A stretch of DNA of 64,000 nt from Aldrovandia affinis (taxonomy: Eukaryota > Chordata > Actinopteri > Notacanthiformes > Halosauridae): NCBI GenBank assembly GCA_029706075.1, contig JAINUG010000007.1, positions 7,441,501 to 7,505,500 of the forward strand, read 5' to 3'. The number at the start of each line of letters is the position of its first letter. Position 1 is the first letter of the stretch. The notes beneath the pieces are model-generated. The model was given only the letters and a program-made list of their open reading frames with translations, did not search any database and was not told the DNA's origin. The position numbers and the translations under genes are program-made. This document shows positions 61,201 through 64,000 of the stretch, one piece after another.

Positions 61201-63884
61201 AACTATGTGGTTGCTCCTAGCACCTGGAATTGTACTTCCCTCTAGGGTGGCTTTCAGCTAAACTGTTCTTGACTACGGTTAACACTTTGTTGTACGTCGC
61301 TCGTACGCTCGCAATTGGTCCAATACTGTTGAATTCAATTAACTACTCTGTGAAGACAGGCTCTTTTCATAGAGACCAGAAAACAGCTCTAATATCTCTT
61401 TTACTTAAAAAGGGTAAGGATCCTCTGAATGCTCCAGTTATAGGCCTGTGGCTCTTTTAAATTTCGATATTCAAATATATTCTAAAGTTCTGGCAATAAG
61501 ATTGGAAAAATATATTAAAGATCTGGTTCACATAGACCAAACTGGGTTTGTGCATGGTAGACTGGCATCAGATAATATCAGGCGCTTTTACATATTATGG
61601 AGTCTACCTCCCAGTTGCAATCATCTTGTGCAGTCCTATTTTTGGTTGCGGAAAAAGCGTTTGATCGTTTGGAGTGGTTATACTTATGGGCAGTTTTAAA
61701 ACGCTTTGGGTTTGGCCGTTCCTTTATCCATATGATTAAAACACTGTACCATATGCCCCTTGTTAAAGTCTGCACAGTCCACAAAATATCCTCTCAATTC
61801 TCAGTGGTAGTAAACAAGGTTGTCCCTTAAGTCCGGCTCTGTCTCTTTGGAGCCCCTTGCCCAGGCGGTGAGACAGAGTACAGACATCACGGCCTATTAT
61901 GATAAAGGGCTCTGCGCATCATATCTCCTTATATGCAGATGACGTATTACTTTTCTTATCAGATGCCTGAAATTCTACACCTCAGGCCCTGAAAATATTT
62001 GAAACTTATGGTTCATTTTCAGGGTATAAGATCAACTGGGACAAGTCCATTCTAATGCCTTTAAATACTGCAACAGAACATTAATTCTCTACAACCATAC
62101 CGCTCAAAGTTCAATCACAAGGGTTCACATACATGGGGATTAAGATTCGTTCAACCTTTAATCATATAATCAAGGAAAACTACAAGGAAAGGAAATCGAT
62201 GCTATGTGCAGGGACTTTATATGGAAGGGGAAACGTCCAAGAATTCGCCTGGACACTTTACAACTTCCTAAAATTAGTGGTGGTTTGTCACTCCCTAATT
62301 TTAAGTTATAGTACTGGGCCTTCCAGTTAAGATTCATAAAAATTTGGTTAGAACAGTATCTTGGAGATCTGTTGAAGAAGCACACGCTCACCCTATCAGA
62401 CTCCAGGATTTATTGTTTTCAGGCTGTAAGTGAAGGTCACTCCATCTCCGTTTTGGAGCTATAAATGCCAATGCATTAAATGTATGGAGGCAAGCCTACA
62501 GTTATCTGAATATTACTATACGATTTCATAGGCATTCTCCAATTTGGCATAATAAACAAATCTTATCTGGGCCGAAATCTTTTAATTTTCCCGAGTGGTC
62601 CAATAGAAACATTTTCATTTTAGATTACATATTTAATAGCGCTGGTCTTCGAAGTTCAGGACCTTAAAGAGTCATATTCCCTGCCAGGAACATCGTTTTT
62701 TTTTTTATACCTCAGGTTACGTTCAGCTTTAAAAGCCTATGGAGTTCCGTGGGACTCCCCATTAACTGATCATCCACTAGTGAAATTAATCCTGACTTCT
62801 CACAAGTCAACAGGTCTAGTGTCGTCCATTTACTCCAAGTTAATAGCATATGATCTAGGTTGTCCTGCAGTAGCCTTCTGGTGGGATAGAGCTTGGGGTG
62901 CAATTAAATTGGAAGGAGATATGGAGCAATACATTCTCATCTTCCAAAAATCTCTCACGTCAACTAATTAATTTCAAATATATTCATAAATTCTATGTTA
63001 TTCCCAATCTTCGTTTCACAATGAAACTAGCAGATAGCAACTTGTGTCATGTCTGCTCTGTCAGTTCAGTTCACTTGCGTATGTTCTGGGAATGCTCAGT
63101 GATTGCCAAATTATGGGCATTTGTTCACGCAACTATGTGTCAGTTGTTAGAGAAAGATTTTCCCTTGTGCCGTGCTTTGTTTTTGCTTTGTGACACCTCA
63201 GCAATTGAGCTAAATGGAATGACCCGGAAGCTACTCCTATGCTCCTCCACTGCTGCTAAGAAAACAATTTTAAAAGCTTGGTTTGACCCGAGTGCTAACC
63301 TAAAACGGGCATGGACTGGTTACTATCAGGACATTCTTATTATGGAATCTTCCACAGCGAGGTTGCATGGGGCCTCTCCAAATACTTTAGGGGAATGGAC
63401 CCGAGCGATCTCTGCTGTTGGTGGAATTAGATCAGCGTGGGAGCCCAGACTGAACATGTACCTTTCATGACATTTTTTATTTGTATTATTTTTTATGTCT
63501 TTTCATCTTGTCTTATTTTGATGACATTTTGCTGATGTTAAAAGTTATCATGTCATTCTATGTTTGTCTCTGTCGATTGTAAAAATAAAAATTCCAATAA
63601 ATTATTATTCACAAAAAAAAGAAAGAAAGTTCTTCAGCCAAGCACTCATTTGTAGGTTTGCCCCTTTTTAAAAAGGCTTAGGCCCAATTCCCCAAAATGT
63701 ACAAACCGTTGTTATAAATACCAAAAAATGACAGCAGTGCCAAACAGAAATAGAAACTTACTTGACCAGTTCCATCCGGTTGTTGATGGCAGCCCAGTGA
63801 AGCAGGGACACGTTCTCTTTGTCCAGCTGCCTCACGTCATACCCCGCCTCAACCAGCTCTTTACATCGATCCTCGATTCCGAAC
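26819..63884 (-). CDS. zdhhc13: zdhhc13, ankyrin-repeat DHHC-family palmitoyltransferase (15 exons, 5'-partial)
   Basis: ZDHHC13 (HIP14L) is a Golgi/ER multi-pass membrane protein; family members transfer palmitate to cysteines of substrates recruited by N-terminal ankyrin repeats. Exons in order: 63762-63884, 54407-54484, 54158-54302, 53699-53763, 53409-53571, 51798-51923, 35746-35879, 34606-34706, 33994-34118, 33389-33451, 31151-31244, 30322-30405, 29586-29743, 27809-27906, 26819-26957. All join in phase to 564 residues after the first partial codon. Order of parts: ankyrin repeats (first six exons), four membrane segments, cysteine-rich DHHC domain, two more membrane segments, short cytosolic tail. 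Notable: the DHHC box is DHHS, and one intron is AT-AC. The first coding exon(s) lie beyond 64000. ZDHHC17 is the alternative; matches such as [14 protein letters not shown] and CTSC favour ZDHHC13. Confidence 0.93.
26958..27442. other. zdhhc13 intron, nothing recognised
   Basis: Part of the last intron between the final exon and the solo LTR. No repeat or exon identified. Confidence 0.4.
27443..27751 (+). mobile_element. Solo LTR of an LTR retrotransposon
   Basis: 309 bp with ends TGTTACGG and CGTAACA, flanked by a perfect 4-bp duplication GCAT (27439-27442 and 27752-27755). On the plus strand it carries TATATAA at 27567-27573 and AATAAA at 27678-27683, the promoter and poly(A) signals of an LTR. 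No internal region remains, so it is a recombination product. It sits antisense in the last intron of zdhhc13. Confidence 0.85.
27809..27906 (-). CDS. zdhhc13: zdhhc13 exon: cytosolic tail, first part
   Basis: 98 bases; [20 protein letters not shown] then SLRQNPY. Occupies the place of the TTxE region of other DHHC enzymes. Acceptor TCTCCTCAG, donor TACAA|GTAAGA. A solo LTR ends 57 bases further along the gene, inside the next intron. Confidence 0.92.
28354..28557. mobile_element. Palindromic hAT-type MITE
   Basis: 204 bp beginning CAGGGGTGCCCAATCTTATG and ending in the matching inverse CACCCCTG. Inverted repeats of about 70 bases make most of the element foldable. Perfect 8-bp target duplication GCCTAGTA at 28346-28353 and 28558-28565, the hAT hallmark. 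Lies in a zdhhc13 intron. Confidence 0.88.
28846..29089. repeat. 62-bp perfect direct repeat, two copies
   Basis: GTGTTTAAGTTCCATAATTT and the following 42 bases occur at 28846-28907 and again at 29028-29089, 182 bases apart, in a zdhhc13 intron. The identity implies a recent local duplication. Nothing else recognised in the surrounding 28558-29585. Confidence 0.8.
29586..29743 (-). CDS. zdhhc13: zdhhc13 exon: membrane segment 6
   Basis: 158 bases; [20 protein letters not shown], then [18 protein letters not shown] and [18 protein letters not shown] is shared with mammalian ZDHHC13. Acceptor TTCTTCCAG, donor TATCAG|GTAGGT. Confidence 0.93.
30322..30405 (-). CDS. zdhhc13: zdhhc13 exon: membrane segment 5
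   Basis: 84 bases; [20 protein letters not shown] then WMFYGSIN. The NHRYF phrase after the DHHC box is typical of the family. Acceptor TTTGCAG, donor AACT|GTAAGT. Confidence 0.92.
30593..30974. mobile_element. Possible Tc1/mariner-type MITE
   Basis: The left end CAGTCAACAAAAATTATTCAC after TA (30591-30592) is mirrored by AATAATGTTGACTG at the right. The interior is very AT-rich and non-coding. The right TA is not evident, so the call is tentative. Confidence 0.4.
31050..31124. repeat. 15-bp minisatellite, five units
   Basis: Five diverged copies of TTTGAGCGTGTCACG in tandem, within the intron directly after the zdhhc13 DHHC exon donor (minus strand). As 15 is divisible by 3 and no stop arises, read-through from the exon stays open across the array. 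Confidence 0.85.
31151..31244 (-). CDS. zdhhc13: zdhhc13 exon: DHHC box, read as DHHS
   Basis: 94 bases; [20 protein letters not shown] then [12 protein letters not shown]. The zinc-binding Cys/His positions of the cysteine-rich domain (HC, AC, AC, GC) are present, but the catalytic cysteine codon is TCC (serine). Acceptor TTCTGTAG, donor CATAG|GTGACT. A 15-bp minisatellite begins about 25 bases into the following intron. Confidence 0.92.
31334..32947 (+). mobile_element. Near-complete Tc1-like transposon (1.6 kb)
   Basis: Both long inverted repeats are present: left CAGTGGGGAAAATAAGTATT and its inverse at the right end, matching for over 100 bases. TA target duplications lie at 31332-31333 and 32948-32949. 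It encodes one transposase frame. It sits in a zdhhc13 intron, antisense to the gene. The strong arm similarity suggests recent insertion. Confidence 0.93.
31700..32794 (+). pseudogene. Tc1-like transposase, frameshifted near the C-terminus
   Basis: Begins [20 protein letters not shown], a paired-like helix-turn-helix DNA-binding domain (residues 1-110), then the DDE catalytic core: [18 protein letters not shown] and [10 protein letters not shown] all intact. After the last catalytic residue a 10-base tandem duplication TGCAAAGAGG (32609-32618 and 32619-32628) shifts the frame, so the last residues are abnormal and the frame runs to 364 residues into the right end region. The usual C-terminus (ANKGFSTKY) is present in another frame. 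The gene is therefore probably inactive, or weakened. Confidence 0.9.
33389..33451 (-). CDS. zdhhc13: zdhhc13 exon: start of cysteine-rich domain
   Basis: 63 bases, phase 0; [20 protein letters not shown] then M. Supplies the first CxxC zinc-ligand pair. Acceptor CACCCCAG, donor TATG|GTGAGT. Confidence 0.9.
33529..33952. mobile_element. MITE-like element with GGCCATGTCCA ends
   Basis: The left end AGGCCATGTCCACACTAACG is mirrored at the right by GCATTAGCATGGACATGGCCT. The interior is non-coding. It fills most of the 542-base zdhhc13 intron 33452-33993. No clear flanking duplication was seen. Confidence 0.55.
33994..34118 (-). CDS. zdhhc13: zdhhc13 exon: membrane segment 4 and DPG motif
   Basis: 125 bases; [19 protein letters not shown] then [15 protein letters not shown]. 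The DPG motif that follows the membrane spans in DHHC enzymes is intact. Its 5' boundary is the AC acceptor of the AT-AC intron; donor AGG|GTATTG. Confidence 0.9.
34119..34605 (-). other. Probable U12-type AT-AC intron of zdhhc13
   Basis: Minus-strand intron of 487 bases starting ATATCCTT (the U12 AT-AC donor consensus) and ending CTCAC. A branch-point-like TTTTTAAC (consensus TCCTTAAC) has its branch A 11 bases before the end. There is no GT donor near the protein boundary. Using AT-AC ends keeps the frame (G|AT gives D) and gives the same spacing between FLPD and the conserved W as I recall for human ZDHHC13. Confidence 0.85.
34606..34706 (-). CDS. zdhhc13: zdhhc13 exon: membrane segment 3
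   Basis: 101 bases; [20 protein letters not shown] then FLPD. The acceptor is a normal GTTCAG, but the exon ends CCTG directly followed by ATATCCTT, so its donor is of the AT-AC (U12) type. Confidence 0.88.
34707..35745. other. zdhhc13 intron, nothing recognised
   Basis: About 1 kb of AT-rich intron with a CA-rich stretch near 34715-34740. No exon or mobile element identified. Confidence 0.4.
35746..35879 (-). CDS. zdhhc13: zdhhc13 exon: membrane segments 1-2
   Basis: 134 bases; [20 protein letters not shown] and [19 protein letters not shown], two hydrophobic spans around the conserved DSWLLKG-like loop. Acceptor GTGTGCAG, donor ACCCG|GTGAGG. Confidence 0.9.
35979..36000. repeat. (TAA)n microsatellite
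   Basis: Seven tandem ATA/TAA units in the large zdhhc13 intron. Confidence 0.9.
36122..37383 (-). mobile_element. Deleted hAT transposon
   Basis: 1262 bp with inverted ends TAGGGCTG...CAGCCCTA and longer similar arms (AACAAATC-TGGTCGACCAACAG on each side). The flanking 8-mers CAAACTAC (36114-36121) and CAAACTAT (37384-37391) match at 7 of 8 bases. On the minus strand at about 36810-36687 codons for [15 protein letters not shown] and [17 protein letters not shown] give the C-terminal dimerisation region of an hAT transposase, with one frameshift. The rest of the transposase is missing. Confidence 0.8.
38194..39142. mobile_element. hAT-type non-autonomous element inside the hAT transposase intron
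   Basis: 949 bp with ends TAGGGATG...CATCCCTA and subterminal GATCGAT/ATTAATCG-rich arms. Perfect 8-bp target duplication CTCCAAAG at 38186-38193 and 39143-39150. It carries a further fragment at about 38430-38570 ending in a TGAGTTTGACACCTGTG terminus of another small MITE. No transposase seen. Confidence 0.88.
40740..41300 (+). repeat. LINE 3' tail within the hAT gene (probable)
   Basis: Non-coding stretch between hAT exons 2 and 3 ending CTAATGGGGATCCTTAAATA then AACATAAACATAAAC, a tail form common to fish LINEs. Its left boundary is unclear; the C-rich start (CCCCCATTAC repeats) has no assignment. Confidence 0.5.
42583..43092. repeat. About 0.5-kb inverted repeat (fold-back) at the hAT 3' end
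   Basis: The left arm 42583-42745 (including GAGCTAGCCAGTCAGATTCT and GAAGATATTTCAACTT) is the reverse complement of the right arm 42909-43092 with few differences. The loop is about 160 bases and holds a third partial copy of the GCCAGTCAGATTCTGTGTA block in direct orientation at about 42798. Confidence 0.85.
43242..43285. repeat. (CA)n microsatellite
   Basis: About 22 uninterrupted CA units inside the hAT element. Confidence 0.95.
44126..46262 (+). pseudogene. Reverse transcriptase/endonuclease frames of the Rex1-like LINE
   Basis: Three consecutive frames form one broken ORF2: 44126-44821 (endonuclease end and linker), 44822-46108 (reverse transcriptase; same frame as the previous block, parted by one TGA) and 45897-46262 (C-terminal domain, shifted frame). 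The upstream endonuclease start is at 43790-44077. The catalytic YADD-equivalent FADD is intact. Confidence 0.78.
46463..47900. other. zdhhc13 intron, unassigned; poly(T) and pyrimidine-rich tracts
   Basis: No gene recognised. Pyrimidine-rich runs at 47098-47345, a T15-type run near 47450, and a GC-richer stretch at 47390-47680 that may be an unclassified repeat. Confidence 0.4.
47705..47766. repeat. 31-bp tandem duplication
   Basis: ATTTCCATAATATACAGTTA and the next 11 bases occur twice in tandem (47705-47735, 47736-47766) with one difference (AGATAGA versus AGGTAGA). Confidence 0.8.
48110..48985 (+). mobile_element. CR1-like LINE with internal deletion
   Basis: The 5' part includes an ORF1-like piece with [13 protein letters not shown] (about 48155-48195) and ORF2 linker codons; the frame at 48563-48976 has [29 protein letters not shown] and then jumps directly to [20 protein letters not shown] and [19 protein letters not shown]. 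The whole catalytic reverse transcriptase, present in the copy at 10285-12210, is missing with the frame kept open across the junction. A copy without RT cannot move by itself. Confidence 0.75.
49050..49545 (-). mobile_element. L1-type LINE, ORF2 C-terminal fragment, minus strand
   Basis: Minus-strand codons give [19 protein letters not shown], then a zinc-knuckle-like CxxC...H...C region ([19 protein letters not shown]), then [20 protein letters not shown] and [14 protein letters not shown], the typical end of fish L1 ORF2. Stop codons interrupt it. Confidence 0.65.
49495..49683. repeat. 48-bp direct repeat, two copies
   Basis: AGATTATTTTGCCAGGAATA and the next 28 bases occur at 49495-49542 and 49636-49683, within and next to the L1 fragment. 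Confidence 0.8.
50064..50169. repeat. 53-bp tandem duplication
   Basis: CAAGTAAGTGAATGTCGATT and the following 33 bases repeat in tandem from 50064 and 50117, ending just before the Myb-like coding stretch. Confidence 0.85.
50169..50318 (+). pseudogene. Harbinger Myb/SANT-like protein, N-terminal piece
   Basis: Codons give [20 protein letters not shown] then [17 protein letters not shown], a three-helix Myb/SANT-like DNA-binding module as found in the second gene of Harbinger elements. ATGGCAAAA at 50158 is out of frame by an A-run slip. It ends at TAA, or at a possible donor GC|GTAAAT. Confidence 0.6.
50750..51133 (-). pseudogene. Harbinger transposase, N-terminal part
   Basis: Starts [20 protein letters not shown], then [16 protein letters not shown], the HARBI1-type N-terminus. 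After a frameshift near 50960, codons for NLSKATVCR follow, the helix-turn-helix region before the catalytic core. The DDE core is absent. Confidence 0.7.
51798..51923 (-). CDS. zdhhc13: zdhhc13 exon: last ankyrin unit and linker
   Basis: 126 bases, phase 0 on both sides; [20 protein letters not shown] then a basic linker leading to the first membrane span. Acceptor TTTTTCAG, donor TACAAG|GTAAGG. Confidence 0.92.
52059..52427 (+). mobile_element. tRNA-derived SINE, second copy
   Basis: 369 bp flanked by a perfect 16-bp duplication AAGACAACTATTGCTG (52043-52058 and 52428-52443). The head GCCTCCCACGTGGTCCAGTGG matches the copy inside the L2 at 1719-2093, and the tail (TTGGGAGAAAAATGGGATAA) also matches. 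The B box is degraded. Confidence 0.85.
52444..53408. other. zdhhc13 intron, nothing recognised except short repeats
   Basis: Contains a T-run near 53056 and three near-identical phrases ATGGGAGTG(A/G)CACCAAA...CATGCCTGCCCCACACAA at 53258-53340. No exon other than the one starting at 53409. Confidence 0.45.
53409..53571 (-). CDS. zdhhc13: zdhhc13 exon: ankyrin repeats
   Basis: 163 bases; [19 protein letters not shown] and [20 protein letters not shown], then [11 protein letters not shown]. Acceptor GCTTGCAG, donor CCAAG|GTGAGT. The consensus TALHWA position reads SSLHCA. Confidence 0.93.
53699..53763 (-). CDS. zdhhc13: zdhhc13 exon: ankyrin repeat
   Basis: 65 bases; [19 protein letters not shown] then IIG. 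Acceptor CATTTCAG, donor TAGG|GTAAGT. Confidence 0.93.
54158..54302 (-). CDS. zdhhc13: zdhhc13 exon: ankyrin repeats
   Basis: 145 bases; [19 protein letters not shown] and [17 protein letters not shown], two ankyrin repeat units. Acceptor CCTGTCAG, donor GGACAG|GTGCGT. Confidence 0.94.
54407..54484 (-). CDS. zdhhc13: zdhhc13 exon: ankyrin repeat
   Basis: 78 bases; [20 protein letters not shown] then LHWAV. The [12 protein letters not shown] phrase is nearly invariant in HIP14-type proteins. Acceptor TTCTAG|G, donor AG|GTAACC. Confidence 0.93.
54800..55513 (+). mobile_element. Decayed Tc1-like transposon
   Basis: Transposase codons [13 protein letters not shown] (about 54830) mark the DNA-binding domain; after a deletion the catalytic half follows with DPKHTS and SPDLN-like codons at 55040-55130 and many stops. 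The right end GGAAGGCACTGTA (about 55501-55513) is a Tc1 inverted-repeat end. The left inverted repeat is not recognisable. Confidence 0.65.
55514..55989. other. zdhhc13 intron, nothing recognised
   Basis: AT-rich sequence between the Tc1 remnant and the L1 element; no feature seen. Confidence 0.4.
56134..56904 (+). pseudogene. L1 ORF1 (RNA-binding protein), frameshifted
   Basis: Starts [21 protein letters not shown] coiled-coil part (56358-56552, with [15 protein letters not shown]) leads, after a shift near 56540, into the RRM and C-terminal domain (56497-56904) with [30 protein letters not shown] and the [15 protein letters not shown] stretch. It would coat L1 RNA. Confidence 0.75.
57312..57510 (+). 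repeat. Tc1-like terminal fragment between L1 ORF1 and ORF2
   Basis: After TA, CAATGGGGGAAATATGTATT resembles the inverted-repeat end of another fish Tc1 family. No transposase or right end was seen, so it is a fragment. Confidence 0.45.
58236..59823 (+). mobile_element. Tc1-like transposon inserted in L1 ORF2
   Basis: 1588 bp with long inverted repeats starting CAGTGGGGAGAACAAGTATT, and TA at 58234-58235 and 59824-59825. It is related to the element at 31334-32947 (near-identical transposase start) but has different subterminal sequence. The L1 endonuclease resumes after it. Confidence 0.92.
58604..59620 (+). pseudogene. Tc1-like transposase, frameshifted in the catalytic core
   Basis: Starts [20 protein letters not shown] and reads intact to WSDETKIEL at 59089. 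There one base is lost in GAGCTTTTGGTATAAAC, giving a stop. Downstream blocks ([28 protein letters not shown]) follow in other frames with further small deletions near 59290 and 59380. Confidence 0.88.
60815..61310 (+). mobile_element. L2-type LINE 3' piece inserted in L1 ORF2
   Basis: Encodes [20 protein letters not shown] and [20 protein letters not shown] then [13 protein letters not shown], the C-terminal end of an L2-like ORF2, with a 3' UTR to about 61310. Severely 5'-truncated. Confidence 0.7.
63762..63884 (-). CDS. zdhhc13: zdhhc13 exon: first ankyrin region
   Basis: 123 bases; encodes [19 protein letters not shown] and [18 protein letters not shown], matching the start of the ankyrin repeats of ZDHHC13/17. 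Acceptor GGAAG|G has a poor pyrimidine tract; donor GTCAA|GTAAGT. It is the first exon inside the window, and upstream coding sequence is outside. Confidence 0.92.
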
Positions 63885-64000
63885 CTTCCGGGACACAAAC
63901 AAATGGACTTCCATTTAATAGGCAGTTCCACATCCAACTGTTCCCTGACTACTGTGCCCGTGGAATATCGGCCACCATTTCCTAAACTTGTGGAGTATAT

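Larger units (their letters stand above)
57943..63470 (+). pseudogene. L1 ORF2 (endonuclease-reverse transcriptase), broken
   Basis: Starts [19 protein letters not shown] (endonuclease), then after the Tc1 insert [19 protein letters not shown] and SDHCAPSL complete the endonuclease (59910-60180). Reverse transcriptase follows: [20 protein letters not shown] and [19 protein letters not shown] (61450-61600), catalytic YADD at about 61932-61943, and a C-terminal CxxC...H...C region ([18 protein letters not shown], 63045-63098) to the stop at 63470. Confidence 0.78.
55990..63625 (+). mobile_element. L1-clade LINE, near full length, antisense in zdhhc13 intron
   Basis: A 5' region with CTAAGATGGTTGCC (about 56010) is followed by ORF1, ORF2, a 3' UTR and an A-rich tail (AATAAATTATTATTCACAAAA, to about 63625). 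ORF2 is split by a Tc1 (58236-59823) and an L2 piece (60815-61310). Multiple stops and frameshifts show it is dead. Confidence 0.8.

Noticed and set aside
26819-63884. Assignment to zdhhc17 instead of zdhhc13
   Set aside because: The ankyrin parts are alike in both, but the IGPEPT, CTSC, CSPWVLY and NPYNLG phrases and the length after the first exon fit ZDHHC13 better as far as I recall the sequences.
63885-64000. A further upstream zdhhc13 exon at the right edge
   Set aside because: No splice-flanked coding stretch in the right frame; the sequence looks intronic.

Overview
This window is vertebrate nuclear DNA, almost certainly from a ray-finned (teleost) fish. Two host genes can be read exon by exon: dbx1 (homeobox gene, plus strand, complete, 18609-21491) and zdhhc13 (ankyrin-repeat DHHC-family gene, minus strand, 15 coding exons from 63884 down to 26819, with the first coding exon(s) beyond the right edge). 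They are convergent, with stop codons about 5.3 kb apart. The fish assignment rests on these genes plus the repeat load: fish-type L2, CR1-like, L1 and Rex1-like LINEs, Tc1 elements, hAT elements and tRNA-derived SINEs. No genus can be named.

Layout. 1-6780: retroelement debris (Ty3/gypsy ends and LTRs, and a Tc1 interrupted by an L2 that is itself interrupted by a SINE). 6781-18340: mostly unrecognised AT-rich intergenic DNA with a minus-strand CR1-like LINE at 10285-12210. 18342-21980: dbx1 with CCAAT/TATA promoter, four exons and poly(A) signal. 22150-25543: short LINE, SINE and Tc1 remnants. 26100-64000: zdhhc13, whose introns are inflated by mobile DNA. The 15.9-kb intron 35880-51797 holds a deleted hAT, a Rex1-like LINE split by a 6.0-kb hAT (itself carrying an hAT-type MITE), a deleted CR1-like LINE, an L1 tail and a Harbinger remnant. 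The 9.3-kb intron 54485-63761 holds two Tc1 remnants and an antisense L1 split by a Tc1 and an L2 piece.

Main points. The zdhhc13 exons join in phase to 564 residues after the first partial codon, the same length as I recall for the matching part of human ZDHHC13. The catalytic tetrapeptide reads DHHS: the active-site cysteine is serine while the other conserved Cys/His positions remain. One zdhhc13 intron (34119-34605) is not GT-AG; it starts ATATCCTT and ends AC with a branch-point-like TTTTTAAC, as expected for a minor-spliceosome (U12) AT-AC intron. The best-preserved Tc1 transposase keeps its DDE residues but is broken by a 10-bp tandem duplication. I found no evidence for a wholly new gene system; the unusual content is these gene-level features and the deep nesting of transposons. 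Nothing could be searched against databases, so family names rest on recognised motifs.
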